DNA of 64,000 nt from JASHPR01 sp963844655 (GCA_963844655.1 CAWJPA010000007.1:434001-498000); one strand, 5' to 3'; positions 50,193-60,220 are shown, counted from the stretch's first letter. The notes: generated by a model not told the origin, from the sequence alone. A program made the numbers and translations.

Positions 50193-51500
50193 TCACGCGG
50201 GAGCTGGCGGCACCGATGAGATAAGCGGATCCTCAGCTGCCCACGAGGATCCGGGCCGGCGCACGCTGTAGCGGGCCGCGATGGCCAGGCCGGCCGCGAG
50301 CATCAGGAACAACCCGACGGTCAGGTAGGGGATGTTCCACGCTCCCAGCGGCTCGACCAGCAAGCCGTTGATGACGGAGCCCAGGCCGCCTCCGATCATG
50401 GTGGCCGCCTGGTAGCACGAGAAGGCCTCGGCGCGCTGTTTCTCCCCGATCCGCGCTTCGAGCTCGGACGTGCCCAGCCCGTTGATGGGCACCAGCATGA
50501 GGGAAGCGAACAGCAGGCATGCCCCGTACACCAGGGCTGAAGGGGCGAGGATGCTCGGCAGCATCAGCAGGGCGAACACGGCGAACAAGATGGAGGCTTT
50601 TCCTGCGGTCCGTCTCCGCCGGATCGGCCGCAGGCTCACGTAGGTCCCGCCGGCCATGCTTCCGGTCGCCAGCAGGAGCAGGAAGAGACCTCCGAGGGCC
50701 GCCGGCAGGCCGTACTGCGGCATTCGTTGCGGCACGTTGGACTCGAAGGTTCCGAACCCGAGCCCTATGCAGAACGCCAAACCCACCAGGACGCGGACGT
50801 CCTTGCGGTGGCGCAGCAGGTGGGTGCGCGCCCGGGGCCGCGGGCGCGACTGGACCACGCCGATGAGGCTGATGCCCGCGAGGAAGGCCACCGCCGCTAT
50901 GGCGATCAGCACGGCGACGGCTCCGCCCAGCGCGGCCAGGATCGTCGCGAGCAGTGGCCCGACGCCCCAGGACGCCTCCACCATGAATGACTCGACAAAG
51001 TGTCCCCGGCGCAGGTCATCTGACGGGACCGCGACGACAAGCAGGGCCCTGAACCCACCCTGGATACCGGAGAACGAGTAACCCAGGCCGACGCACAAGG
51101 CGTAGAGAATGACGATCGGGACTCGGAGGGACACGCACAGGGCGAAGGCGGCGAAGAGGCCGCAGGTAAGAAAGCTGTTTCTCTGCAGGCCGCCGCGCAG
51201 CTCCCGCTTGTCCAGCAGGCGGCCGCGCATGGGTCCGGCCAGGCCCGCGCAGAACGTGGTGACGCCCGCGAGCTTCGCGCCGGTCGCGAGGGAGCCGGTT
51301 TCCGCCTGACCGGCCAGGACGAGCCCGAGGAGGGCCATCGAGATCGGCAGCCGGGCCAGGAAGGACGACAGCGTCCAGCGCTGCCAGGCCCGTGAGGTGA
51401 GCAGCCCGCCGATTCCGCGGTACTCGGCTGCTCCGGCGCCCTGGGACATCGGCAGGGGCAGTTCCGGCGGCGCTGGCCCGTCGCCAGGTTCCGTCAACAC
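50193..51500 (-). CDS. MFS transporter of unknown substrate
   Basis: About 435 residues from GTG 51500 with a GGTGGGGGG stretch upstream; ATG 51449 is an alternative start. Twelve membrane segments, split by a basic loop (QSRPRPRARTHLLRHRKD) in the middle. The loop GAKLAGVTTFCAGLAGPMRGRLLDKR resembles a degenerate motif A. Layout fits small-molecule exporters of the MFS; nothing identifies the cargo. It is convergent with the SDR gene. Confidence 0.8.
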   Translation of the reverse strand: MLTEPGDGPAPPELPLPMSQGAGAAEYRGIGGLLTSRAWQRWTLSSFLARLPISMALLGLVLAGQAETGSLATGAKLAGVTTFCAGLAGPMRGRLLDKRELRGGLQRNSFLTCGLFAAFALCVSLRVPIVILYALCVGLGYSFSGIQGGFRALLVVAVPSDDLRRGHFVESFMVEASWGVGPLLATILAALGGAVAVLIAIAAVAFLAGISLIGVVQSRPRPRARTHLLRHRKDVRVLVGLAFCIGLGFGTFESNVPQRMPQYGLPAALGGLFLLLLATGSMAGGTYVSLRPIRRRRTAGKASILFAVFALLMLPSILAPSALVYGACLLFASLMLVPINGLGTSELEARIGEKQRAEAFSCYQAATMIGGGLGSVINGLLVEPLGAWNIPYLTVGLFLMLAAGLAIAARYSVRRPGSSWAAEDPLISSVPPAPA

Positions 51501-51676
51501 GCCCCCCACCAGGTCTGCGGCCCATGAGAGGCCTTCGTGATCTGCCCCGATCCTAATTGGCGCACCGATCCTCCCCGAGGGGGCTCGGGGATAGTGCCGG
51601 TGCCTCCGCCTAGGCTCGCGCCCATGGACCGCACGGCGGATCTCGGACCGGGCTGAGTCGCCGCGGCCCGGATCGC

Positions 51677-52300
51677 CTACCCGTAGGTGGGGTGCTGGGG
51701 CCAGCCGGGCGGGGAGTCCTCCCAGTCTTCCTGGCGGCCGTAGGGGCACAGGTCGAGGATGTTGTGGCGGAACATCAGCCGGTCGACGCCACGTGAGGTC
51801 GTCGAGTAGGTGCGGTAGACATCGCGGCCGTCGCGCAGGAACACGCTCAGCGTGAAGCCGGCACCGGCGCCGCAGTCGTCGGCGAAGGACGTGCCGTGCG
51901 AGGAGAAGAACGGCAGCGTCCAGCCCATCTGGGCCTTATAGCCCTCGATCTGCGCCAGCGGCATGTTCGAGATCGTCGCCCAGGTGATCCCGGCCTCGGC
52001 CAGGCTGTCCAGATCGGTGACGTTGTTGGTGAACGCGGTGCACCCGGGGCAGAACCCGTCCGGGCCGACATCCATGAACTGGTAGACGGCGAGCTGGTCC
52101 CGGCCCTGGAACAGGTCGGCCAGCGACTTGGGGCCTGCTGGTGTGTCGAATACGTACTCGCTGCCGAACTTGACCATCGGGAGCCGGCGGCGGCGCGCCG
52201 CCAGCGCGTCCAGCGCCCGGGTGGCTTCCTTCTCGGCTTTCAGCAGGTCGTCGCGGGCCTGCTGCCACTGCTCGGCCGGCACGATTTCTGGTTTCGCCAT
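51677..52300 (-). CDS. DUF899 thioredoxin-like protein
   Basis: 207 residues. MVKFGSEYVFDTPAGPKSLADLF, QFMDVGPDGFCPGCTAF and FADDCGAGAGFTLSVFLRDG are DUF899 signatures. The fold is thioredoxin-like, with a CxxC (FCPGC) at the position of the redox site. DUF899 proteins are abundant in actinobacteria; the reaction is not established. It stands alone, 67 bases before the divergent DUF998 gene. Confidence 0.88.
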   Translation of the reverse strand: MAKPEIVPAEQWQQARDDLLKAEKEATRALDALAARRRRLPMVKFGSEYVFDTPAGPKSLADLFQGRDQLAVYQFMDVGPDGFCPGCTAFTNNVTDLDSLAEAGITWATISNMPLAQIEGYKAQMGWTLPFFSSHGTSFADDCGAGAGFTLSVFLRDGRDVYRTYSTTSRGVDRLMFRHNILDLCPYGRQEDWEDSPPGWPQHPTYG

Positions 52301-52367
52301 GCTTTCCGTCCTCTGAGTCTGGTTTTGCGGGCAGTGACCCGCCAGGAAGTCAGACGGAGGGAGGCGG

Positions 52368-53093
52368 GTGAACTCATCGCCCGGAAGCCGCTGGAGCTGT
52401 GCCGGGCCTGCGGCTACGGTGGTGGTTGTGCGGGCCGTGCCGTGGTGGGGAGTGGTCTCCTCCGTGGCGGCTCCGGTGCTGATGGCTGGCGGGTGGACAC
52501 TCGCCGCCGGGCTGCAGCCGCACCCCTACAACCCCGTGGCCGATACCGTCAGCGCGCTGGCCGCGCTGGGCACCCCGGACCGATGGGTGATGACGCTGAC
52601 GTTCGTGGTGGTTGGCGCCTGTGATTTCGTCACCGGGCTGGCGCTGCGGCCGGCCCGCGCGCCGGGGCGGCTGATCCTGATGGCCGGGGCCGTGGCGGGC
52701 ATGCTGGTCGCGGCGAATCCCGAGCGTCCCGGGGTCAACTTTCCGGTACCGCACATGATCTGCGCAGGGATCGGGTGCGCCGCGATGGTGGCCTGGCCGG
52801 CCGGAGCCTGGCGGCGCGGGCCTTCGGTGCCGTGGGGCCTGCGGCCGGCGGTCTCGGCTGGTGCGGTGGTGGTGCTGCTGGCCCTGGCCGTCTGGTTCGG
52901 CGCGGAGCTGATCACCCTGGGCGCGCAGGCCGGCCTGGCCGAGCGCATCTTCGGCGCCGCGCAGGCACTGTGGCCGCTCGCAGTGGTCGCGTCCTGCCGC
53001 TACGCCGCCAGGACCCGCACCAGGCCCAGCCATCCGCCCAGCCTGAATCAGCCAGGCCCGCGCGCCCTGCTCCCCCGCGCCGCCCAGCGGTAG
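52368..53093 (+). CDS. DUF998 membrane protein
   Basis: 241 residues from GTG 52368, which has GGAGGGAGG 4-12 bases upstream; an internal GTG at 52428 is possible. Six membrane segments; the conserved DUF998 element QPHPYNPVADTVSALAALG follows TM1. Function unknown. The C-terminal tail overlaps the end of the convergent kinase gene by 46 bases, an unusually long tail-to-tail overlap, so the last 15 residues may be fortuitous. Confidence 0.82.
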   Translation: MNSSPGSRWSCAGPAATVVVVRAVPWWGVVSSVAAPVLMAGGWTLAAGLQPHPYNPVADTVSALAALGTPDRWVMTLTFVVVGACDFVTGLALRPARAPGRLILMAGAVAGMLVAANPERPGVNFPVPHMICAGIGCAAMVAWPAGAWRRGPSVPWGLRPAVSAGAVVVLLALAVWFGAELITLGAQAGLAERIFGAAQALWPLAVVASCRYAARTRTRPSHPPSLNQPGPRALLPRAAQR

Positions 53094-54751
53094 CGCGAGG
53101 CGTGGAAGTAGCCGCTCGACTGCCGCCGCCACAGTGAGATCACCGTTATCAGCCCGATCAGCCATATCAGCACGCCGAACACTTTGATCGTGGGGATGCC
53201 GGCCCTGCCGAGCGTGCCCAGCAGCCCGATGGTGTCCAGCCCGAACAGGATCGTGCCGACCATCCGCGGCCAGCTCCGGCCCTTCCGGCTGGCCGAGGCC
53301 AGCCAGAGCCACAGCCCGATGCCAACCGCGCCGCTGATGATCACCCCGGCGGCCGCGAGCGTCGCGGCCCCCTGGGCGGAGTCCTGCGCGAGCGGATGCC
53401 GGGCCTCGAAGGTGGTCTTGATCTGGCTGATTGCCGCGAGGCTCACGACGACGTTCACCACGCTGACGGCCGCCCCGGCGTACATCAGCCTGACCGCGGT
53501 GAGCACCGACCTCGGGATGCCGGGCCGCGCCGCCGCGGGCTGCGCGGGCCAGGACGGCGCCGCCGATCCCTGCGGCCAGGCCGCCGCGGAGGGCTGCGGC
53601 GGCCACGGCGGGCCGCCCGGAGACTGCGGCCCACCCGCGGCCGCGGCCGCCGCCTGGTATGCGGCTCTCGGGGGCGCCTGGGGAGCCGGCTGGTACGGGG
53701 CCCGCGGCGGCGCCAGGGGAGCCGGCTGATACGGGGCCCGTGGGGGCGCCAGGGGAGCCGGCTGATACGGGGCCCGCGGGGCCGCCGGGGGAGCCGCCTG
53801 ATACGCGGGCGAGGGCGCGGCCTGGCGCGCGGTCACGGTGTGCGTCGCCATCGCATAGCTCGCGTCGTACCCGGACTCCGCCTGGTACAGGCGGATGGCC
53901 TCGGCCACCGGGCCAGGCCAGAACGACGTCGGCGACGCCGCGACGGCCGGCCCGTAGCGAGAGATCCTGGCGCCCAGGGCGGCCAGCCCCGGCCGCTCGG
54001 CCGGATTCTTGGCCAGGCAGGCTACGACGATTTCCCGCAGCCCCGGCGGCACCCTGGCCAGGTCGGGCTGGCCGCTGACCAGCCGGTACAGCACCGCGGC
54101 CGCGCTCCCCTCGCCGAACGGCTGAGTGCCCGCCGCCGCGTAGGCCAACACGCAGCCGAGCGAGAACACGTCGCTGGCCTGCCCGACCTGCACCCCCTCC
54201 GCCTGCTCGGGTGACATGAAGCCGGGCGTGCCGACCACCATTCCCTTGGTCGTCAGCGAGGTGACGTTGAGCGCGCGGGAGATGCCGAAGTCGATCACGT
54301 GCGGCCCGTCCGCCGCGAGCAGCACGTTGGCGGGCTTGAGGTCCCGGTGGATCAGGCCGCACGCGTGCACGGCCTGCAGCGCCTCGGCCAGCCCGGCGGC
54401 AAGCCGCCACGCCGCCCCCTCGGGCAGCGGGCCGCGGGAGGAGATGATCGTATCCAGCGACGGCCCGGGCACGAACACCGTGGCCAGCCACGGCGGGTCG
54501 TCGTCCAGCCCGGCGGTCACCACGGGCGTGGTGTACATGCCGCTGACCGCGCGCGCAGCGGCTACCTCCTGCCGGAACCTGCGGATGAACTGCTGGTCCC
54601 TGGCCAGCTCGGGATGGACGACCTTCACGGCCACTGCCCGCCCCGCCGGGGAGAAACCGAGGTACACGCGGCCCATGCCGCCGCTACCCAGCCGGGCGCG
54701 GAGCTGGAATTCGCCGACCGTGGGCGGATCGTTCGCGGCAAGCGGTTCCAT
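53048..54751 (-). CDS. Membrane Ser/Thr protein kinase
   Basis: 567 residues from ATG 54751, GGGAG 9 bases upstream. Hanks-type kinase domain 14-275: glycine loop GSGGMG (22-27), K43, HRDLKPAN (135-142), DFG (154-156), APE replaced by SPEQAEG as usual in actinobacteria. A Pro/Ala linker (about 320-420) holds 12-residue repeats of the type APPRAPYQPAPL. The C-terminal part has four membrane segments (about 430-545) instead of one, with no PASTA repeats. It would phosphorylate cytosolic or membrane targets. It is divergent from an AfsR-type regulator, a classical kinase/AfsR pairing, although that regulator is truncated here. Confidence 0.93.
   Translation of the reverse strand: MEPLAANDPPTVGEFQLRARLGSGGMGRVYLGFSPAGRAVAVKVVHPELARDQQFIRRFRQEVAAARAVSGMYTTPVVTAGLDDDPPWLATVFVPGPSLDTIISSRGPLPEGAAWRLAAGLAEALQAVHACGLIHRDLKPANVLLAADGPHVIDFGISRALNVTSLTTKGMVVGTPGFMSPEQAEGVQVGQASDVFSLGCVLAYAAAGTQPFGEGSAAAVLYRLVSGQPDLARVPPGLREIVVACLAKNPAERPGLAALGARISRYGPAVAASPTSFWPGPVAEAIRLYQAESGYDASYAMATHTVTARQAAPSPAYQAAPPAAPRAPYQPAPLAPPRAPYQPAPLAPPRAPYQPAPQAPPRAAYQAAAAAAGGPQSPGGPPWPPQPSAAAWPQGSAAPSWPAQPAAARPGIPRSVLTAVRLMYAGAAVSVVNVVVSLAAISQIKTTFEARHPLAQDSAQGAATLAAAGVIISGAVGIGLWLWLASASRKGRSWPRMVGTILFGLDTIGLLGTLGRAGIPTIKVFGVLIWLIGLITVISLWRRQSSGYFHASRYRWAARGSRARGPG
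53684..53791 (-). repeat. 36-bp in-frame repeats in the kinase linker
   Basis: About three near-identical 36-bp units (plus strand GGAGCCGGCTGATACGGGGC type) encode the repeated Pro-rich dodecapeptide of the kinase linker. Confidence 0.8.
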
Positions 54752-54869
54752 CCATGCTCCCAAAACGCCCACAGGGCCAAGCCCAGCAACTCTTCCCCGG
54801 CGCCCGGGGACCCCGAGCGCGAGGCTACTCGTATTCGTCGCAACCCGCCGGTCTCACCGCAAATGCGCT

Positions 54870-54891
54870 GCCCGGGCCTCGCGGCCCGGGC
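54870..54891. repeat. Hairpin in kinase/AfsR divergent region
   Basis: Perfect 9-bp stem GCCCGGGCC / GGCCCGGGC with loop TCGC, midway between the divergent starts at 54751 and 54965. It may be an operator or transcript-insulating structure. Confidence 0.5.
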
Positions 54892-54964
54892 CTCCTGCGG
54901 AAGAACGTGGAAGCGGTTCATACTCGTTACCGGCGTAGGCTTTTCGCCGTAGGGACGGGGCATT

Positions 54965-56764
54965 ATGCAGGTACGGCTTCTTGGGCCAGTTGATGTCGTG
55001 GTTGATGGCATACCGCGGCCGGTCCACGGCCTGCGGCGGATGGCGGTACTGGCCACACTGGCGTTGCATTGTGGCGAGGTCGTCAGCACTGACCGACTCG
55101 TCGATGTTGTTTGGGGCGAGGCCGCGCCCACGACCGCGGTGAACACGCTGCAGAGTCACGTGTCGCTGCTGCGTCGCGTCCTGGGCAGCAAAGCCGCGAT
55201 CCGCGCCCGTCCTCCCGGCTATCTCCTGGATGTCGCCGGGGATGGCACCGATGTGCGGCTTGCCGAACGGCTCTTTCAGCAAGGCCAGCAAGCAGCCGAT
55301 CCTCTCCGCGGCGCACCGCTTCTGCAGGCCGCTCTGGCGCTCTGGCGCGGGCGGCCGTTGACGGACCTCGCCGGCCTGCCCTGGCTGGAGGAGCAAGCGG
55401 AGCGTCTGGATCTGTTTTACGTGGAGGTTAAGCAGGCCTGGTTCGGGGCCAAGCTGGCATCCGGAGAGCATGTCACGCTGGTGCCCGAGCTGGAGCAGAT
55501 GGTGGCCGATCGCCCGCTGGATGAGCACATCCGGGCTCAGCTCATGCTGGCGCTCTATCGCAGTGGCCGGCAGGCCGATGCGCTGGCAACATTCCACCGG
55601 TTGCGCCGCACGCTCGTCGCGGAACTGGGGATAGAGCCCAGCCGTGAGCTGCACGACCTGGAAACGGCGATGCTCCGGCAGGACCCTGCGCTCGATCCGC
55701 CTGCGCCCGCGGTCGGGCTGGCGCAGGCCATACCGAAGCTGCCGGTTCCTGCCCAGCTCCCGTCGGCGGTGCCCGCCTTAGCCGGGCGTGGCGCGGAACT
55801 GGCCAGCCTCGACGCGCTCCTCCCCCGAGCGGCCCAGGCCGGCTCTGACCCAGGCGCCGCGGCAGTCATTGTGGTGCTGTCCGGGACCGCCGGAGTGGGC
55901 AAGACCGCCCTGGCCGTGCATTGGGCGCACCGGGTGGCTGCGCAGTTCCCCGACGGGCAGCTGTACGTCAACCTGCAAGGCTTCGATCCAGGTGGGACAG
56001 CGCTGGAGCCGGGCGAGGCGGTGCGCGGGTTCCTGGAGGCGTTCGGCGTGCCAGCAACCCGGACCCCGGCGGCGCTGGCCGCCCAGGCCGGGCTCTTCCG
56101 CAGTCTGCTCGCGGGCAAGCAGGTACTGGTCGTGCTGGACAACGCGCGAGACGTCGAGCAGGTCCGCGCGCTGCTGCCCGGCTCGCCAGGCTGCCTGGCC
56201 ATCGTGACCAGCCGGGACCGCCTCGCTGGCCTGGTCGCCACGGAAGGCGCCTACCCGCTGACCCTGGACCTGCTCCCCGCGGCTGGCGCCCGCGATCTGC
56301 TCGCCCGCCGGCTCGGACCAGGACGGGTGGGCCGCGAGCCCGCCGCGGTCGATGACATCATCGCCGGATGCGCCCGGCTGCCCCTAGCCCTGACCATCGC
56401 CGCCGCCCGCGCGGCGACCAGCCCGGGCTTCCCGCTGGCCGTTTTCGGCGCCGAACTGCGGGGCGCGACCCGCGCTCTTGACCCGTTGCCGGGTGGTGAT
56501 CCCGCCACCGACGTTAGGGCGGTGTTCTCCTGGTCCTACCGCGCGCTGAGCGATCCAGCCGCGCGGATGTTCCGGCTGCTCGGCCTGCATCCCGGTCCGG
56601 ATATCAGCCTTGCCGCCGCGGCCAGCCTTGCCGCGGCGAAGCCGGGCCAGGCCCGCGTGCCGCTGGGCGAGTTGACGCAGGCGCACCTGCTCGCCGAGCA
56701 CACCCCCGGACGTTACGCCTGCCACGACCTGCTCCGTGCCTGGTGGCCAAGTTCGTTGTCATAA
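54965..56764 (+). pseudogene. AfsR/SARP-type regulator with NB-ARC domain, C-terminus lost
   Basis: About 593 native residues. It has an OmpR-like winged helix at the N-terminus (MQVRLLGPVDVVVDGIPRP...VVSTDRLVDVVWG), then a BTAD domain (about 95-240; YRSGRQADALATFHRLRR). An NB-ARC ATPase follows with P-loop SGTAGVGKTAL near 307-317, VLVVLDNARD and ATSRDR-like TSRDRL. The protein stops six codons after RYACHDLLRAW, where family members continue with YA...A and several hundred residues of TPR repeats. The tail WPSSLS is foreign. The 3' portion was removed by the rearrangement that also cut the facing gene. It is divergent from the Ser/Thr kinase. Confidence 0.85.
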
Positions 56765-57073
56765 GGCCCCGCTGACCGGACCATGATCGCTGACCACGCC
56801 GCGGCAGACCGGGCAAGTACACGGGAACGACCGGCCATAGGTCTGGGCGTAATGGCTGCCCGGGTCACCGGCGGCGAAGTCGAACGCCGCGTCGGCGATC
56901 GTGCCGCCGGTGTCGGCGGTGAGGTCGAGCGCGGCGCCGATCTGGTGCCAGCTCATCGCGTCCTGGCGGGCGGCCTTGACGTAGTCGCGGGCCATGCCCC
57001 GGGCGGCGAACTCGACGGCCCGGGCCGCGCGCATCCCGGGCCCGGGGTCGTAGTCGCGGACGGCCTCCGCCAC
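56759..57073 (-). pseudogene. Actinobacterial small protein of unknown function, probably 3'-truncated
   Basis: 104 residues from ATG 57073. YDPGPGMRAARAVEFAARGMARDYVKAARQDAMSWHQIGAALDL followed by CPVCRGVVSDHGP matches a family of small actinobacterial proteins that I recall continuing past DxGP with a His/Asp/Cys-rich tail. Here it ends PVSGAL at the same junction as the truncated AfsR gene. The CTCPVC motif could bind zinc. Function unknown. Confidence 0.6.
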
Positions 57074-57308
57074 GCCTGGAATTTTACAACCTGGCTCCCA
57101 CGCTGGTCCTCCAATTTCCAGCTGATAGTCAAGGATCGCGCCTCACCTGCAACGTCTTGGTGGAGCTGAGGGTGTCCAGCCTCAGGACATGCGAATGGGG
57201 TGTCTCAAGACATAGGAATATTTTGACGTTCATGGCCAGGTGGTGATCGTGGCCTTGGCCGTGGCGTGTCGCGGGACATAGGAATGGCCTGGCCGGCACG
57301 GTCGGCGG

Positions 57309-57911
57309 ATGTCGAAGGCTCGTGTTGTTATCGCTGCTGTTGTCACCGAGGGCCGCTCGCAGGGGGAGGTGGCCCGCGCGTACGGGGTGTCGCAGGGCTG
57401 GGTGTCACGGCTGGTGGCCCGGTACCGGGCTGAGGGCGAGGCGGCGTTCGAGCCGCGGTCGCGGCGGCCGAAGACCTCACCGGGCGCGATCAGCGAGCAG
57501 ACGGCGGAGTTGACCGTGCGGCTGCGGAAGGAGCTGGCGGAGCGCGGCCTGGACGCCGGGCCGCACACTATCTGCTGGCACCTGCAGTACCGCCACCAGA
57601 TCACGGTGTCGGCGGCGACGGCCAGCCGGTACCTCACCCGCGCGGGGCTGGTCATCCCGGACCCGGCGAAGCGGCCGCGGTCGTCCTGCCTGCGGTTCGC
57701 CGCTGAGCTGCCCAACGAGTGCTGGCAGTCGGACTTCACCCACTGCCGGCTGGCCGGCGGTGCCGGTACCGAGGTCATCTGCTGGCTGGATGATCATTCC
57801 CGGTACGTGCTGCATCTGAGCGCCCATACCCGGGTCACCGGCCCGGTCGTGACCGGGTCGTTCCGCGCCGCGGTCGCCGAGCACGGCGTCCCGGCCTCAA
57901 CATTGACTGAC
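57309..57911 (+). pseudogene. IS481-family transposase, N-terminal part
   Basis: 201 codons: an HTH (SQGEVARAYGVSQGWVSRLVARYRAEG), a second HTH-like region, then the start of the DDE core with the first Asp in CWQSDFTHCR. It ends at LTD, the second catalytic Asp, where the IS110-family element begins. It continues in frame at 59609. Inactive unless the inner element excises. Confidence 0.9.
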
Positions 57912-58201
57912 ATTCAAACTGTCTGATGCCCTGGGAAGCCGGACGTTGTCCGGCCGGCGGTGGAAGGCTTCCCGGAGACCGGCGCCTGCCCGTCGTCGTT
58001 GATGACCGATCGGAGCACGCAGCCCGCGTGACTTCTTGCCTGTTGATCATGGGGCGGGCAGGGGCGCCGCCGAGGATGGCACTGCCCTGTTGAGAACCCG
58101 GTGACCGGCGCCTGGCCGGATCCCTGTTAGCGAATGTCCGGTGCGGCCTCCTGGCGCTGCCTGACCGCCGGCGCAGCTGATCGTCAGTGAAGGAGCTCGC
58201 T
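57912..58201 (+). ncRNA. Candidate bridge RNA (seekRNA) of the IS110 element
   Basis: The 290-base non-coding left end is highly structured. An outer 8-bp stem GGGAAGCC (57933-57940) / GGCTTCCC (57966-57973) encloses a nested hairpin CCGGAC-GTT-GTCCGG (57939-57953); the two share two bases, so they may alternate. IS110-group elements transcribe a bridge RNA from this end that pairs with target and donor DNA. The stretch CGTTGTC (57944-57950) can pair with GACAACG, the sequence spanning the restored insertion site; seven bases could be chance. Confidence 0.5.
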
Positions 58202-59602
58202 ATGCAGATGACGCTCGGGATCGATGTGGCCTGCCGGGCTGCGCATCAGGCCAGCCTGGCCGATGAGGCTGGCCGGTTCGCCTGGTCAGGCCGCAAGTTC
58301 CGGACCTCGGTCACCGATCTGACCCGGCTGTGGGAGTCGGTTCCGCCAGGCGCCTCGGTGATGGTGGTGATGGAGCCCACCCGTAATGCCTGGGTGCCGC
58401 TAGCTGCCTGGTTCCGCCGCCGCGGCGCCACCGTGATCATGGTCCCGCCGGAGCAGTCAGCGGACCTGCGGGAGTACTACTCCAAGCACGCCAAGTCCGA
58501 CCGGCTGGACTCGCGGATGCTAGCCCGGCTGCCGCTGCTGCACCCCGAGGGCCTGCATGCCGCGGAGGGACTCGGCCCGGCCGATGCACTACGGCGCGCG
58601 TCGAGGCTGCGCTCCAGCCTGGTCAAACGCCGCAGCATGATCCTGGCCCGGCTCGACAGCTACCTCGAGCTGCTGGGCCCAGGCTGGCATGCAGCCTTCG
58701 GCGGGGACCTCGCCAACATCACGCCGCTGCGGTTCCTGGCCGCCGGCTACGCCGACCCGCACGCCGTCCGCCGGCTGGGCGTGTCCCGCCTGACCCGGTT
58801 CATCTGGAGATACTCCCACGGCGCGTTCGGCGAGCAGTACGCCCGCGGCATCCTGGCCGCCGCCGCCGAGACCTTGCAGCTGTGGGACGGCGAGCTGTCT
58901 TATCCCGACCTAGCCGAAGATGCCGCCGCCGAGGCCCGGCTGGCCCTGGCGCTCACCACCGAGATCCGCGACCTCGACCGGAAGATCGCCGCGCTGCTGC
59001 ACCAACTCGACCCCGCCGGCATCCTGACCTCCGTGCCCGGCGTCGGCGCAACCGGAGCCGCGCAGATACTCTCCCGCCTCGGCGACCCTGCCCGGTTCCG
59101 CTCGCTCGCCGGCGCCCGGTCCTTCAGCGGCCTGGTCCCGTCCCTGACCGCCTCCGGCCTCAGCGGTCACCACGGCCCGCCCACCAAATCCGGCGACGCC
59201 CCGCTGCGCGAAGCCCTGTTCATGGCCGCCAACCAGGCCCGCCGCATCGACCCCGTACTGGGCGCCCGCTACCACCGGCTCATGGTCCACCAGGGCAAGC
59301 ACCACACCTCCGCGCTCTGCCACATCTCCATGACCCTGCTCACCCGCATCATCGCCTGCTGGCGCGCCGGCACCCCCTACCAGATCCGCGACACCGACGG
59401 CACCCCCCTCACCACCGCCCAAGGCCGCGCCATCATCGCCCAGCGCTACCGCGTCTCCGACGACCTGCGAGCCCGCCGCCGCACCAGCCACACCAAAACA
59501 GGGACGAGCCAGCAACACCAGGAGTCGCCAGGCGCTCCGACACCGGCCCGCCCCCACCCCACGCTACGACCAGACACCACCGAACTACTTGACACCGCTT
59601 AA
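58202..59602 (+). CDS. IS110-family transposase
   Basis: 466 residues from ATG 58202 with AAGGAG 6 bases upstream. RuvC-like DEDD domain: Asp in LGIDVA, Glu in VVMEPTRNAW, and the Asp pair in KSDRLDSRML. The C-terminal Tnp20 domain has the helix-hairpin-helix-like ILTSVPGVGATGAAQILSRLGD and the catalytic-Ser region RSLAGARSFSGLVP. Length is slightly above the family norm because of a 50-residue disordered tail. It appears complete and could be active. Confidence 0.95.
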   Translation: MQMTLGIDVACRAAHQASLADEAGRFAWSGRKFRTSVTDLTRLWESVPPGASVMVVMEPTRNAWVPLAAWFRRRGATVIMVPPEQSADLREYYSKHAKSDRLDSRMLARLPLLHPEGLHAAEGLGPADALRRASRLRSSLVKRRSMILARLDSYLELLGPGWHAAFGGDLANITPLRFLAAGYADPHAVRRLGVSRLTRFIWRYSHGAFGEQYARGILAAAAETLQLWDGELSYPDLAEDAAAEARLALALTTEIRDLDRKIAALLHQLDPAGILTSVPGVGATGAAQILSRLGDPARFRSLAGARSFSGLVPSLTASGLSGHHGPPTKSGDAPLREALFMAANQARRIDPVLGARYHRLMVHQGKHHTSALCHISMTLLTRIIACWRAGTPYQIRDTDGTPLTTAQGRAIIAQRYRVSDDLRARRRTSHTKTGTSQQHQESPGAPTPARPHPTLRPDTTELLDTA

Positions 59603-59608
59603 GAACTC

Positions 59609-60220
59609 AACGGAATGGTCTATACCACCCGGTTCTCAGGCGGCCGGGGCGGCCGAAACGGCTTCGAGCACGAGCTGCGGCGGCTGGGAGTCAAGCAGAA
59701 GAACGGCCGCCCGAACCACCCGCAGACCCAGGCCAAGGCAGAGCGGCTCTGGCAGACCCTGAAGAAATGGCTGGCCGCCCAGCCCGAACAGCCCGCTGAC
59801 CTCGCCCAGCTCCAGTCCCTCCTGGACGCCTTCACCGCCTCCTGCAACATCCGTCGGCCGCACCGGTCGCTGCCCTGCCGGGCCACCCCGGCCACCGCCT
59901 ACGCCGCCCGGCCCAAGGCCGCCCCCGGCGACCGCGCCAGCGACACCCACGACCGCGTCCGCACCGACATCATCGACACCAACGCCGTGGTCACCCTCCG
60001 CCACGCCGGCCGCCTCTACCACATCGGCGTCGGCCGGACCCACGCCCGAACCCGCATCCTGCTGCTCATCCGCGACCTCGACATCCGGATCATCGACGCC
60101 GCCACCGGCGAGCTCCTCCGCCAGCTCACCCTCGACCCCGCCCGCAACTACCAGCCCACCGGCCAGCCGCACGGACCCACACCCGGCACACCACGCCGAC
60201 GCAAACACCCCGAGCCCTGA
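59609..60220 (+). pseudogene. IS481-family transposase, C-terminal part
   Basis: 203 residues continuing the frame from 57911: NGMVYTTRFSGG, then QKNGRPNHPQTQAKAERLWQTLK with the third catalytic residue (Glu in KAERLW), then a C-terminal beta-rich domain (DTNAVVTLRHAGRLYHIGVG) typical of one IS481 branch. Separated from its N-terminus only by the IS110 element; no other damage is seen. Confidence 0.9.

Larger units (their letters stand above)
57912..59608 (+). mobile_element. IS110-family element inserted in the IS481 transposase
   Basis: 1697 bp. The boundaries are set by exact rejoining of the split transposase (TTG ACT GAC | AAC GGA ATG, encoding LTDNGM). There is no terminal inverted repeat and no target duplication, as expected for IS110. 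The left end holds about 290 bases without coding capacity; the transposase stop is 6 bases from the right end. This asymmetry marks the IS110 (not IS1111) group. Confidence 0.87.
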
